Part shown: positions 8,715 to 19,683 of the stretch, one piece after another
Layout: every line of letters begins with the position of its first letter
Numbering within the stretch: position 1 is the first letter of the stretch
Assembly: GCF_001050015.1 (NCBI RefSeq)
Contig: NZ_CVTB01000280.1
Location: 62,001 to 126,000 of the forward strand
Source: Mycolicibacterium malmesburyense
GTDB lineage: Bacteria; Actinomycetota; Actinomycetes; Mycobacteriales; Mycobacteriaceae
Length of the DNA: 64,000 nt
Direction of reading: 5' to 3'
Notes under the pieces: model-generated
The model's input: the letters and a program-made list of their open reading frames with translations, nothing else
What the model was told of the DNA's origin: nothing
Database searches by the model: none
Translations under genes and position numbers: made by a program

Positions 8715-9563
8715 GTGCGGGAATCCAGCAACCCCGTATTCCGATCCCTGCCAAAGACGCAGGGCGGATATGCGCAATTCGGTACCGGGGCCGCCGGCTA
8801 CGGTACGCAGGCGGTACACGCCGACCCCTATGTGACCCAGTACCCCGAGCAGACTCAGGCCGGGGTCGCGCGGCCGATGACGATCGACGACGTCGTCACC
8901 AAGACGGGCGTCACGCTGGCGGTGCTGACCGCGGTCGGCGTTGTCTCGTACTTCATCGCCTCCGTCAATCTGGGCTTGGCCATGCCACTGGCGATGGTCG
9001 GTGCGCTCGGCGGCCTGGTTTTGGTGCTGGTCGCCACGTTCGGCCGTAAGCAGGACAATCCCGCGATTGTGCTCAGCTACGCCGCGCTCGAGGGCCTGTT
9101 CCTGGGCGCGATCTCGTACCTGTTCGCCAACGTCATCTCCAACGGCGGCTACGCGATGATCACGCAGGCGATCATCGGCACCCTCGGAGTGTTCTTCGGC
9201 ATGCTCGTGGTCTACAAGACCGGCGCCATTCGGGTGACGCCGAAGTTCACCCGCATGATCGTCGCCGGCCTGTTCGGTGTCTTGGCGCTCATGCTCGTCA
9301 ACTTCCTGGCGGCGATGTTCGGCGTGAACGGCGGTGCCGGGCTGGGGCTGCGCGACGGCGGAATGCTCGCGATCGGCTTCTCGTTGCTGTGCATCGGCCT
9401 GGCGGCGTTCAGCTTCTTGATCGACTTCGATGCGGCCGACCAGATGATTCGCGCCGGTGCGCCGGAGAAGGCGGCCTGGGGTGTCGCGCTCGGCCTGACC
9501 GTCACGCTGGTCTGGCTGTACATCGAGATCCTGCGCCTGCTGTCGTACTTCAACAGCGACTAG
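8715..9563 (+). CDS. Bax inhibitor-1/YccA family membrane protein (Rv1072-like)
   Basis: The 282-aa protein has a soluble N-terminus of about 60 residues rich in Gly, Tyr and Gln, followed by seven hydrophobic segments from 'TGVTLAVLTAVGVVSYF' to the C-terminal 'VTLVWLYIEIL', matching the YccA/BI-1 fold of cation-leak-type membrane proteins. GTG 8715 follows GAGAGGA at 8701. A strong intrinsic terminator lies 11 bp after the stop, so the gene appears monocistronic. The physiological role in mycobacteria is not established. Confidence 0.88.
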   Translation: MRESSNPVFRSLPKTQGGYAQFGTGAAGYGTQAVHADPYVTQYPEQTQAGVARPMTIDDVVTKTGVTLAVLTAVGVVSYFIASVNLGLAMPLAMVGALGGLVLVLVATFGRKQDNPAIVLSYAALEGLFLGAISYLFANVISNGGYAMITQAIIGTLGVFFGMLVVYKTGAIRVTPKFTRMIVAGLFGVLALMLVNFLAAMFGVNGGAGLGLRDGGMLAIGFSLLCIGLAAFSFLIDFDAADQMIRAGAPEKAAWGVALGLTVTLVWLYIEILRLLSYFNSD

Positions 9564-9574
9564 CAGTTTTCGCG

Positions 9575-9609
9575 AAAAGGCCCGGCACGAGAACGTGCCG
9601 GGCCTTTTT
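9575..9609 (+). terminator. Intrinsic terminator after the Bax-inhibitor gene
   Basis: A perfect 14-bp inverted repeat (9575-9588 and 9595-9608, core GGCCCGGCAC) with a 6-nt loop ends in TTTTT. The matching A-run on the left arm would let it act on the opposite strand too. It is the only hairpin in the window with a genuine T-tract. Confidence 0.9.
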
Positions 9610-9687
9610 GTTCGGTTTATCCCCAGGGCCGTCGTCGGGACCGGTCTGCGCCGCGCTTCTGTCGGATCGGTGATCTTCAGTGCGGCT

Positions 9688-10551
9688 ATGGAAATGCCGT
9701 TCCTCGGAAGCGAAGCGTTGCGCGATGGCCTCGTGGCCAACAAACACCAGCTGCGAACCCGTTATCAGCTCTTGTTCCCTGGCGTCTACCTCGATGGCGA
9801 CATGGTGCCGAATTTGGCGCAACGAACGAGGGCCGCCTGGTTATGGTCGCGTCGGCGTGGAGTGGTTGCCGGGCTTGCCGCCGCGGCGCTACACGGTTCG
9901 CAATACGTCGCCGATGATGTTGAGATCGAGCTCATCTGGTCGAATCCGCGTGCGCCCCGTGGAATCACGACGCGGCGAGACCGACTGATGGGCGACGAAT
10001 GGCAACTGGTAGCAGGCATACCGGTGACGACGCCCGAACGCACGGCGTTCGACCTCGCCCGACTGATCCGTGGCGATCGTGCGGTTGCTGAACTCGACGC
10101 TCTTGGCAACGCAACCCGTTTCGATGCCGATGTCGTCGCCGAGCTTGTTCGGCGACACCGTGGATCGCCGGGCGTCCCGCGCGTGCTTTCCGCGCTCGAC
10201 CTGTACGACCCGGGCGCGGAGTCGCCGCGCGAAACGTGGTTGCGGCTTCTTCTCATTCGAGCCGGCTTCCCGAGACCGAAAACGCAGATACCCGTTTACG
10301 ACGACTTCGGGCGGTTGCGCTACCGACTGGATATGGGTTGGGATGACGTGATGATCGCCGTGGAATACGACGGCGAATTGCATCGCCTCCCGTCACGGAT
10401 TGGGAGAGACATCGTGCGGTCGGAGTTCATCCGATATCGCGGATGGACGCACATTCGCGTAGTCGCAGGCGACCGTCCAGCCGACATCGTCAATCGCGTG
10501 CGTCGGGCATGGCCCGCTAGTGTGCACTCAGATCGCGAAATCGCTTCATGA
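9688..10551 (+). CDS. AbiEi-like/Vsr-like endonuclease-domain fusion protein
   Basis: The 287-aa protein has an N-terminal segment ('RTRYQLLFPGVYLDGD') like the winged-helix of AbiEi antitoxin-type proteins. Its C-terminal domain has 'VEYDGELH' (Glu226, Asp228), 'RDIVRSEFIRYRGW' and 'HIRV', the pattern of DUF559/Vsr-type PD-(D/E)XK endonuclease folds. This two-part family is common in mycobacteria, and its function is unproven. Start choice is uncertain, since the frame is open from 9595 and no strong ribosome site was found. The last codons lie inside the left arm of a 23-bp inverted repeat. No partner toxin gene is adjacent. Confidence 0.7.
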   Translation: MEMPFLGSEALRDGLVANKHQLRTRYQLLFPGVYLDGDMVPNLAQRTRAAWLWSRRRGVVAGLAAAALHGSQYVADDVEIELIWSNPRAPRGITTRRDRLMGDEWQLVAGIPVTTPERTAFDLARLIRGDRAVAELDALGNATRFDADVVAELVRRHRGSPGVPRVLSALDLYDPGAESPRETWLRLLLIRAGFPRPKTQIPVYDDFGRLRYRLDMGWDDVMIAVEYDGELHRLPSRIGRDIVRSEFIRYRGWTHIRVVAGDRPADIVNRVRRAWPASVHSDREIAS

Positions 10552-10582
10552 ACACGAAATTCGCGATCTGAGTGCACACTAG
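10517..10582. repeat. 23-bp perfect inverted repeat at a convergent junction
   Basis: Arms 10517-10539 and 10560-10582 (core GTGTGCACTCAGATCGCGAA) are perfectly complementary around a 20-nt loop. The left arm covers the last codons of the AbiEi/Vsr-like gene; the right arm lies before the end of fadA3. There is no T-tract. A diverged copy occurs at 48758-48824, also between convergent genes, so this is a dispersed element probably acting as a bidirectional terminator or mRNA 3' stabiliser. Confidence 0.85.
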
Positions 10583-10617
10583 AGGCCCGGAGAGCCCCGG
10601 CCTCAACGCGGAACGAG

Positions 10618-11835
10618 CTAGCTGAGCCGCTCGATCACCATCGCCATGCCCTGACCGCCGCCGACGCACATCGTCTCGAGGCCGAACGTCTTGTCGTGAG
10701 TCGTCAGGTTGTTCAACAGCGTGGCGGTGATCCGCGCGCCCGTCATGCCGAACGGATGGCCCAGCGCGATCGCACCGCCCGAGACGTTGAGCTTGTCCTC
10801 GTCCATCCCCAACGCCCGCGCCGAGCCCAGCACCTGCACCGCGAACGCCTCGTTGATCTCGTAGAGGTCCATGTCGCCGATCGACATGCCCGCGTTGGCG
10901 AGCGCCTTCTTGACGGCCTCGATCGGACCCAGGCCCATGATCTCCGGCGACAGCCCGCTCACACCCGTCGACACGATCCGCGCCAGCGGCGTCAGGCCCA
11001 GCTCGCGGGCCTTGGTGTCCGACATGACGACCAGCGCCGCGGCGCCGTCGTTCAGCGGGCACGCGTTGCCCGCCGTCACAGTGCCGTTCGGCCGGAACAC
11101 CGGCTTGAGCTGGCTGATTTTCTCGTAGGTCGTGCCCGCGCGCGGACCGTCGTCCTTGGACACCACGGTCCCGTCGGGCAGCGTCACCGGGACGATCTCG
11201 CGGTCGAAGAAGCCGCTGTTGATGGCCTCCTCGGCGCGGTTCTGCGACCGCACACCCCAGTGGTCCTGGTCCTCGCGGCTGATACCGGTGTGCAGCGCGA
11301 CGTTCTCCGCCGTCTGGCCCATCGCGATGTACACGTCGGGCAGCAACCCGTCCTCGCGCGGGTCATGCCACTCCTCGGCACCCGCGGCCGCCTGATCCGA
11401 ACGCTCCATCGCGTCGGCGAACAACGGGTTCTTGCTGTCCGGCCAACCGTCGGCGGTGCCCTTCGGGAACCGCGAAACCGTCTCCACGCCAGCGGAAATG
11501 AACGCATGCCCCTCGCCGGCCTTGATCGCGTGGAACGCCATCCGGGTGGTCTGCAGCGACGACGAACAGTAACGGTTCACCGTCGTCCCCGGCAGGAAGT
11601 CGTAACCCAGTTGGACGGCGACCGCCCTGCCGACGTTGAACCCGGCCTCGCCCGCGGGCTGACCGCAACCCATGATCAGGTCGTCGATCTCCCGCGGATC
11701 CAGCGCCGGCACCTTGTCCAGCACCGCGCGCACCATCTGCGCGGCCAGATCGTCGGGCCGGATATCGACCAGCGAACCCTTCGCGGCGCGGCCGATCGGC
11801 GACCGCGCGGTCGCGACAATGACGGCTTCAGGCAT
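10618..11835 (-). CDS. fadA3: Acetyl-CoA acetyltransferase/thiolase FadA3
   Basis: The 405-aa protein is a full thiolase: nucleophilic Cys90 in 'VNRYCSSS', His360 in 'GHPFGMTG', and the second Cys, about 390, in 'CVGGGQG'. Thiolases cleave 3-ketoacyl-CoA with CoA in beta-oxidation, or condense acetyl-CoA. The ATG start gives the standard 'MPEAVIVATARSPIG' opening. Downstream, the 23-bp hairpin separates it from the convergent gene. Upstream the SGNH hydrolase is on the same strand with a 34-bp spacer, so they may be co-transcribed. Confidence 0.92.
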   Translation of the reverse strand: MPEAVIVATARSPIGRAAKGSLVDIRPDDLAAQMVRAVLDKVPALDPREIDDLIMGCGQPAGEAGFNVGRAVAVQLGYDFLPGTTVNRYCSSSLQTTRMAFHAIKAGEGHAFISAGVETVSRFPKGTADGWPDSKNPLFADAMERSDQAAAGAEEWHDPREDGLLPDVYIAMGQTAENVALHTGISREDQDHWGVRSQNRAEEAINSGFFDREIVPVTLPDGTVVSKDDGPRAGTTYEKISQLKPVFRPNGTVTAGNACPLNDGAAALVVMSDTKARELGLTPLARIVSTGVSGLSPEIMGLGPIEAVKKALANAGMSIGDMDLYEINEAFAVQVLGSARALGMDEDKLNVSGGAIALGHPFGMTGARITATLLNNLTTHDKTFGLETMCVGGGQGMAMVIERLS

Positions 11836-11869
11836 GGCGTCTCCTCGCTTCGATGGCTATGGAGAGAAC

Positions 11870-12832
11870 CTAGCTCGCGGTCGCGACGATGGGTGCGGGG
11901 ACCCCAGTCGACCGCCGCCACAGCCTGCTCAATCCGCCGACCCGGGCCAGCAGCGCGAAGCCTTCGCCCGACCTCGTGCGCCACGGCAGCTCCGGCGCGG
12001 CGCCACCGAGCCAGTCGCTCAACGCATTACACAGCGCGGGCAGCAGTTGTTGAGCAGCGAGCGCATAGCCCGCGCCCGACGGATGGAACATATCGGGGGA
12101 GAACAGCATGTCGGGCGTGGACCGGAAATGCGGCGCCAGTAGGTCCGCCAGCGGTACGGGCACACCGCCCTCGGCTCGCACCGCCGCCGTCTGAGCGCGG
12201 GCCAGACGCAGCCCGCGGCTGCGAGTGATCGCGCGCAGCGGTTGCGGAATCGCGGTGATGACGCCGAAGTCCGGGCACGTGCCGACCACCACGACGGCGC
12301 CCGCGGCGCGCAATCGGCGCACCGCCTTTCCGAGTCGGTGCGCCGACGGCCGGATGCCGTTGGGCCTGGTGATGTCGTTGGCGCCGATCATGATCACCGC
12401 GGCATCGGGCGGTGGTCCGGCGACGAACATCGCGTCGATCTGGCCGGACAGCCCCTTGGACGTCGCCCCGACGATCGCCTTGGTGCTCAGCCGAATCCGT
12501 CTACCGGAAACCTCGGCCAACCCTCGCGCCAGCAGGACCCCGGGCACCTCCTCGGCGGTGGTGGCGCCGTAGCCGGTCGCGGTCGAGTCGCCGAAAACCA
12601 TCAGGTGCAGGTCGAACGGAACATCGCGGTGCCAACGCTCCACGGGACCTCCGCCGGGGGCGTACACGCCGTCGGCGCGCGGGGGGATGTCCCACGCGTG
12701 CGGAATGACGCGGCGAGCCTGATCGGCCTGCCCGATCAGCAGGTTGCGTGCACCGATGTACGCCGATCCGATCGAGCCGAGCGTGGCCGCGGCCGCAAAG
12801 GCGATGGTGGTCGTCCGTCGCGGTGTGCCCAC
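11870..12832 (-). CDS. SGNH/GDSL-family lipase/esterase (Rv1075c-like)
   Basis: From GTG 12832 the protein has 320 aa. It has an N-terminal hydrophobic segment that may be a signal anchor, block I 'FGDSTATGYG' with nucleophile Ser83, block III 'IGANDI', and block V 'PDMFHPSG' with the Asp/His pair. These features define SGNH hydrolases, likely acting outside the membrane on acyl esters. The frame is open to 12907, but the upstream residues look non-coding. Rv1075c is a described GDSL esterase at this map position. Possibly first gene of a transcript with fadA3. Confidence 0.85.
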   Translation of the reverse strand: MGTPRRTTTIAFAAAATLGSIGSAYIGARNLLIGQADQARRVIPHAWDIPPRADGVYAPGGGPVERWHRDVPFDLHLMVFGDSTATGYGATTAEEVPGVLLARGLAEVSGRRIRLSTKAIVGATSKGLSGQIDAMFVAGPPPDAAVIMIGANDITRPNGIRPSAHRLGKAVRRLRAAGAVVVVGTCPDFGVITAIPQPLRAITRSRGLRLARAQTAAVRAEGGVPVPLADLLAPHFRSTPDMLFSPDMFHPSGAGYALAAQQLLPALCNALSDWLGGAAPELPWRTRSGEGFALLARVGGLSRLWRRSTGVPAPIVATAS

Positions 12833-13038
12833 GCAGGCAAGTTTAAGTGGGTTTTCTCGGGCTACCCGCGTGGCGAGAAGCGTTAGGGGGTCACAGTGCG
12901 GTATCAACTCCGGTATCGAATATGACTCGCTGATTGTTGAAATGAACGTAGAGTGTCAAGCTAAGACGCGAGTCACGTCCAGAAAATTAGGCGTACTCAG
13001 CACTACGGCGGCTTGAAACGTCGGAGGGGGTGGTTGTC

Positions 13039-14100
13039 ATGACCGCACCGAGCAAGGTCGGCCATGTTCGCCGGCCAGGAGTATCGCCTGTTCACGCGCG
13101 TAAGCCGCGCAAGTTTCCGGTCAGTGACGGAGCGCCGGTAGAGGTCGTCGAAGACGGCCCGAGCCTCGGCGGGCGGCTGGCGTCACTCGCCGCCCTGCTA
13201 ACTGTTCGGCCCACGCTAGCTATCGGCAGCTATGCGCCGCGGCTGCCCTGGCCGTGGGGTCTGGTCGACTTCGTCTCGCGCGTCGCTCGGCCGGCGCCCG
13301 GCACCGTTCGCGCCACGATCTCTTTGCCGAACTGCACTGCGCAACTTGTCCGGGCCCCCGGCGTGCTGCCGGCGGACGGCAAACGCGGCGTCATCCTCTA
13401 CATGCACGGTGGCGCCTTCCTGACCTGCGGCGTCAACTCGCACGGCCGCCTGGTCCAGGCGCTGTCGGGCTACGCCGACTGCCCGGTGCTGGTGGTCAAC
13501 TACCGGATGATCCCGAAGCACTCCGTCGGCATGGCCGTCGACGACTGCTACGACGCCTACCAGTGGCTGCGTGAGCACGGTTACGAGCCCGATCAGATCG
13601 TGCTGGCCGGCGACTCCGCCGGCGGCTATCTGGCGCTCGCCCTGGCCGAACGCCTGCAGCGCGAAGGCCTCGAGGGCGAGGTGCCCGCCGCGATGGTGAC
13701 GATGTCGCCGCTGTTCGAGATCGACAACGAGGCCCGGGCCAATCACCCCAACATCCGGACCGACGCGATGTTCCCGCCGCGAGCGTTCCATGCGCTGGTC
13801 GACCTGATCGAAGAGGCGGCCCGGCGGAGCCGCAAGGACGGCGAGACCGAAGAGGTCTACGAGCCGCTCGACCACATCGAACCCGGGTTGCCCCGCACCC
13901 TGATCCACGTCTCAGGGTCCGAGGTGCTGATCAGCGACGCCCGCAAGGCCGCGCGACGGTTGGCCGCCGCGGGCGTCCCGGTCGAAGTCCGCGTCTGGCC
14001 TGGGCAGATGCACGTTTTCCAGATCGCGGCGCCGATCGTGCCCGAGGCGAAGCGCTCGCTGCGGCAGATCGGCGACTACATCCGCGAGGCCACCTGGTAG
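13039..14100 (+). CDS. lipU: Esterase/lipase LipU (HSL family)
   Basis: The 353-aa protein belongs to the hormone-sensitive-lipase family: oxyanion motif 'HGG' at 123-125, nucleophile elbow 'GDSAGG' with Ser193, and Asp and His in the C-terminal third ('HVSGSEVLISDARK' and 'GQMHVFQ'). ATG 13039 is preferred over GTG 13030 because GGAGGG at 13023-13028 is well spaced from it. It is predicted to hydrolyse short-chain acyl esters. Upstream spacer 12833-13038 is comparatively AT-rich and should hold its promoter. cbs follows 41 bp downstream. Confidence 0.88.
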   Translation: MTAPSKVGHVRRPGVSPVHARKPRKFPVSDGAPVEVVEDGPSLGGRLASLAALLTVRPTLAIGSYAPRLPWPWGLVDFVSRVARPAPGTVRATISLPNCTAQLVRAPGVLPADGKRGVILYMHGGAFLTCGVNSHGRLVQALSGYADCPVLVVNYRMIPKHSVGMAVDDCYDAYQWLREHGYEPDQIVLAGDSAGGYLALALAERLQREGLEGEVPAAMVTMSPLFEIDNEARANHPNIRTDAMFPPRAFHALVDLIEEAARRSRKDGETEEVYEPLDHIEPGLPRTLIHVSGSEVLISDARKAARRLAAAGVPVEVRVWPGQMHVFQIAAPIVPEAKRSLRQIGDYIREATW

Positions 14101-14141
14101 CCCACCTGGTGACGGCGAGAGCCGCCTGACACGATGGAGTC

Positions 14142-15542
<1,401 letters not shown>

Positions 15543-15698
15543 CGCCTCACCGTCATCGCGCTGTCGCGACTGGCAAACACCGCGGCCCGCGGTGGTCACG
15601 TACCGGACTCATTCCGCGCAGAAAACGCTGCGCAGGGGCTGTTCTCCGGTAATGTAGGCACGCTTGATCCCAGCTAAGAAGCAGACTGGAGTCGTCCG

Positions 15699-16310
15699 AT
15701 GACCGATCAGCCGCAACCCCCAGGAGATTATCCGCCTCCGCCGCAGGGTGGTTATCCGCCACCACCACAGGGTGACGGCACCCCGCCGACGACGGCCACC
15801 GGTTATCCACCTCCGGCACAACCGGTTCAAGCACTGCCGAAAGAGGCTTACACGTCGTGGTTCACCCGCGTGTTGGCGTGGCTGGTCGACTCGATTCCGA
15901 TCTTCATCTTGTGGGGCATCGGCTATGCGCTGCTGCTCGGCACCCAAGAAACCGCCTGCATCACCGACGTTTCCGAGTATCAGCTCGGCGAGTTCTGTGC
16001 CACGGGTGCCTCCACTGTGGGACAGCTCGCGGTCACGATCACATCGATACTCGTTCTGGCGTACGTGATCTGGAACTACGGCTACCGCCAGGGCACGACC
16101 GGGTCCAGCATCGGCAAGTCGGTGCTGAAGTTCAAGGTCGTCAGCGAAAAGACCGGACAGCCAATAGGATTCGGAATGTCGGTCGTTCGGCAACTGGCGC
16201 ACATCATCGACGCCGCCATCTGCTACGTCGGATATCTGTTCCCTCTGTGGGACGCCAAACGGCAGACGATCGCGGATAAACTCATCAGCACCGTCTGCTT
16301 ACCGTTGTAG
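15699..16310 (+). CDS. pra: Proline-rich antigen Pra, RDD-family membrane protein
   Basis: The 203-aa protein begins with a cytoplasmic Pro/Gly/Tyr-rich tail of about 45 residues ('YPPPPQGGYPPPP'), followed by an RDD domain with three hydrophobic segments. The Arg near 'SWFTRVLAWLVDSIPIF' and the C-terminal 'PLWDAKRQTIADK' are typical. The segment 'KSVLKFKVVSE' through 'GMSVVRQLAH' matches mycobacterial Pra (Rv1078) closely. RDD proteins are membrane proteins of mostly unknown, perhaps transport, function. Another proline-tailed membrane protein follows 17 bp downstream, probably in the same operon. Confidence 0.88.
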   Translation: MTDQPQPPGDYPPPPQGGYPPPPQGDGTPPTTATGYPPPAQPVQALPKEAYTSWFTRVLAWLVDSIPIFILWGIGYALLLGTQETACITDVSEYQLGEFCATGASTVGQLAVTITSILVLAYVIWNYGYRQGTTGSSIGKSVLKFKVVSEKTGQPIGFGMSVVRQLAHIIDAAICYVGYLFPLWDAKRQTIADKLISTVCLPL

Positions 16311-16327
16311 TCAACCGGGAAGGTCAT

Positions 16328-17299
16328 ATGACTGATCAACCGCCTCCTCCGCCGGGAAATAACCCGCCACCGCCTCCCGGTGGTTATCCACCTCCCCCTC
16401 CGCCAGGGGGCTACCCGCCGCCACCGCCGCCGGGCGGCTATCCGCCTCCTCCGCAGCAGGGCGGTTATCCACCCCCACCGCCCGGTGCCGGCTATCCGCC
16501 GCCGGGGCCGGGCGGCTATCCACCGCCGGGTGGGCCGGGATTCCCTGGGGCACAGCCGTATAGCGTCGGCAATGCGTTCTCGTGGGCGTGGGGCAAGTTC
16601 ACCGCCAACGCCGCTGCGCTGATCGTCCCGACGCTGGTCTACGGGATCATCGTCTTCGCGATACAGGCGTTGTTCGGCAGCCTGTCGGCCCTGGTGGACC
16701 CGGAGTCGACAAGTTACACGTCCGACGGCGACGGGTTCTCGTTCTCGTACAACGTCTCCGGCCCGGCCGGTTTCGCGATCACGGCCCTCGGCTGGATTGT
16801 GGCGCTGGTGGTCGGCGGAATCATCCAATCCGCCTACTACAACGGCATGTTGGACGTCGCCAACGGTCAGCCGGTGACCATCGGGTCGTTCTTCAAACCG
16901 CGCAACGTCGGCGCCGTCATCATCGCGAGCGTGATCGTCGGGGTGTTGACCTCGATCGGCTTCGCGTTGTGCGTCATCCCCGGCTTCATCGTGGTCCTCT
17001 TCACGATGTTCACGGTGATCGCCCTTCTGGACCGCAACCTCTCGCCGATCGACGCGATCAAGACCAGCTTCGACATCGCGAAGAACAACTTCGGTCAGGT
17101 GCTGCTGACGTTGCTCGTGGTCATCGCGGTCATGATCGTCGGCGCGTTGCTCTGCGGCGTGGGCCTGCTCGTCGCGCTTCCACTGGCGGCGCTCATCGAG
17201 GTGTACGCGTACCGCAAGCTCAGCGGTGGCCAGGTCGCCGAACTCAACCCGCAGCCGTTGCCGCCGGGGCCGTCGCCCCAGGTCAATCCGCAGCAGTAG
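16328..17299 (+). CDS. Proline-rich-tailed multi-pass membrane protein
   Basis: The 323-aa protein has a roughly 75-residue N-terminal tail made of repeated 'GGYPPPPP' units, then about five hydrophobic helices, among them 'LIVPTLVYGIIVFAIQALF', 'IVALVVGGIIQSAYY' and 'IASVIVGVLTSIGFALC'. A short C-terminal tail 'QPLPPGPSPQV' is again proline-rich. It resembles the DUF975/GlyGly-Pro-tailed integral membrane proteins of actinobacteria. The tail closely matches that of Pra next door, so the two may share a cytoplasmic partner. No enzymatic motif is visible. Confidence 0.8.
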   Translation: MTDQPPPPPGNNPPPPPGGYPPPPPPGGYPPPPPPGGYPPPPQQGGYPPPPPGAGYPPPGPGGYPPPGGPGFPGAQPYSVGNAFSWAWGKFTANAAALIVPTLVYGIIVFAIQALFGSLSALVDPESTSYTSDGDGFSFSYNVSGPAGFAITALGWIVALVVGGIIQSAYYNGMLDVANGQPVTIGSFFKPRNVGAVIIASVIVGVLTSIGFALCVIPGFIVVLFTMFTVIALLDRNLSPIDAIKTSFDIAKNNFGQVLLTLLVVIAVMIVGALLCGVGLLVALPLAALIEVYAYRKLSGGQVAELNPQPLPPGPSPQVNPQQ

Positions 17300-17308
17300 T
17301 ACGACGGT

Positions 17309-18481
<1,173 letters not shown>

Positions 18482-18521
18482 GGGACATGTCTACCCAGTC
18501 GGCGCGGCGCACAGTCGTGGC

Positions 18522-18527
18522 TAGGCT
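18522..18527 (+). promoter_or_regulatory. -10 hexamer for leaderless metB
   Basis: TAGGCT fits the mycobacterial TANNNT -10 consensus and ends 7 nt before ATG 18535. No Shine-Dalgarno precedes that ATG, which supports a leaderless transcript. Confidence 0.55.
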
Positions 18528-18534
18528 GGCGGTG

Positions 18535-19683
18535 ATGTCTGCACACGAATCGCACGGCCTGTCCACGCGGGCCATCCACGCCGTCCGGCCCGACCTGACC
18601 ACCGGCGCCGTCAACGCTCCGATCTATGCAAGCTCGACGTTCGCGCAGGACGGTGTCGGCGGGCTTCGCGGCGGCTACGAGTACGCCAGGACCGGCAACC
18701 CGACCCGGACGGCCCTGGAGGCCTCGCTCGCCGCGGTCGAATCGGCCGCCTACGGCAGGGCGTTCTCATCGGGCATGGCGGCAACAGACTGCGCCCTGCG
18801 GGCGATCCTGCGACCGGGTGATCACGTCGTGATGCCCGACGACGCGTACGGCGGGACGTTCCGGCTGATCGACAAGGTGTTCACCGAGTGGGGCATCGAG
18901 TACACCGCCGTCTCGCTCGCCGACCTCGACGCGGTGAGCGCGGCGGTCACGCCGAACACCCGGCTGATCCTGGTGGAGACGCCCACCAACCCGTTGCTGT
19001 CGATCGCCGACATCGGCGCGATCGCCCGGATCGCCGCCGTGTCGAACGTGAAAGTGTTGGTGGACAACACGTTCGCCTCACCCGCGCTGCAGCAGCCGCT
19101 ATTGCTGGGCGCCGACATCGTGCTGCACTCGACCACGAAGTACATCGGGGGGCATTCCGATGTGGTGGGTGGTGCGCTGCTGACCAACGACGAGAAACTC
19201 GACGCCGCGTTCGCGTTCCTGCAGAACGGCGCGGGTGCGGTGCCCGGCCCATTCGACGCCTACCTGACGCTGCGCGGGCTCAAGACCCTGGTGGTCCGCA
19301 TGCAGCGGCACAGCGACAACGCCGCCGTCATCGCCGAATTCCTCGACGGCCATCCCGCGATCGAGACGGTCCTCTATCCGGGACTGCCCGGACATCCCGG
19401 CCACGACATCGCGGCCAGGCAGATGTCCGGGTTCGGCGGGATGATCTCGGTGCGGCTGCGCGGGGGAGCGGAGGCCGCCCGCAAATTCTGTTCGCGGACA
19501 GAGATTTTCATCCTCGCCGAGTCGCTGGGCGGCGTCGAGTCGTTGATCGAGCACCCCGGCGCGATGACCCACGCATCGACCGCCGGGTCGCAGTTGGAGG
19601 TTCCCGAGGATCTGGTGCGGCTGTCGGTCGGGATCGAGGACGTCGCGGATCTGCTCGCCGACCTCGAACAGGCGTTGGGCTAG
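18535..19683 (+). CDS. metB: Cystathionine gamma-synthase/lyase MetB
   Basis: The 382-aa PLP enzyme of the Cys/Met metabolism family has the substrate and cofactor motifs 'YEYARTGNPTR' (48-58), 'SSGMAAT' and the Schiff-base Lys202 in 'HSTTKYIGGHSD'. It forms cystathionine from an activated homoserine and cysteine, or cleaves cystathionine. Together with cbs it closes a transsulfuration pair. Start 18535 is preferred to ATG 18487 because of the -10 at 18522 and family length. Its stop overlaps the stop of the GPP34 gene by 4 bp. Confidence 0.92.
   Translation: MSAHESHGLSTRAIHAVRPDLTTGAVNAPIYASSTFAQDGVGGLRGGYEYARTGNPTRTALEASLAAVESAAYGRAFSSGMAATDCALRAILRPGDHVVMPDDAYGGTFRLIDKVFTEWGIEYTAVSLADLDAVSAAVTPNTRLILVETPTNPLLSIADIGAIARIAAVSNVKVLVDNTFASPALQQPLLLGADIVLHSTTKYIGGHSDVVGGALLTNDEKLDAAFAFLQNGAGAVPGPFDAYLTLRGLKTLVVRMQRHSDNAAVIAEFLDGHPAIETVLYPGLPGHPGHDIAARQMSGFGGMISVRLRGGAEAARKFCSRTEIFILAESLGGVESLIEHPGAMTHASTAGSQLEVPEDLVRLSVGIEDVADLLADLEQALG

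Noticed and set aside
16328..16560. Proline-codon repeats as a tandem DNA repeat or CRISPR-like array
   Set aside because: The units vary in length and sequence and are explained by the YPPPP protein tail; there are no spacers.
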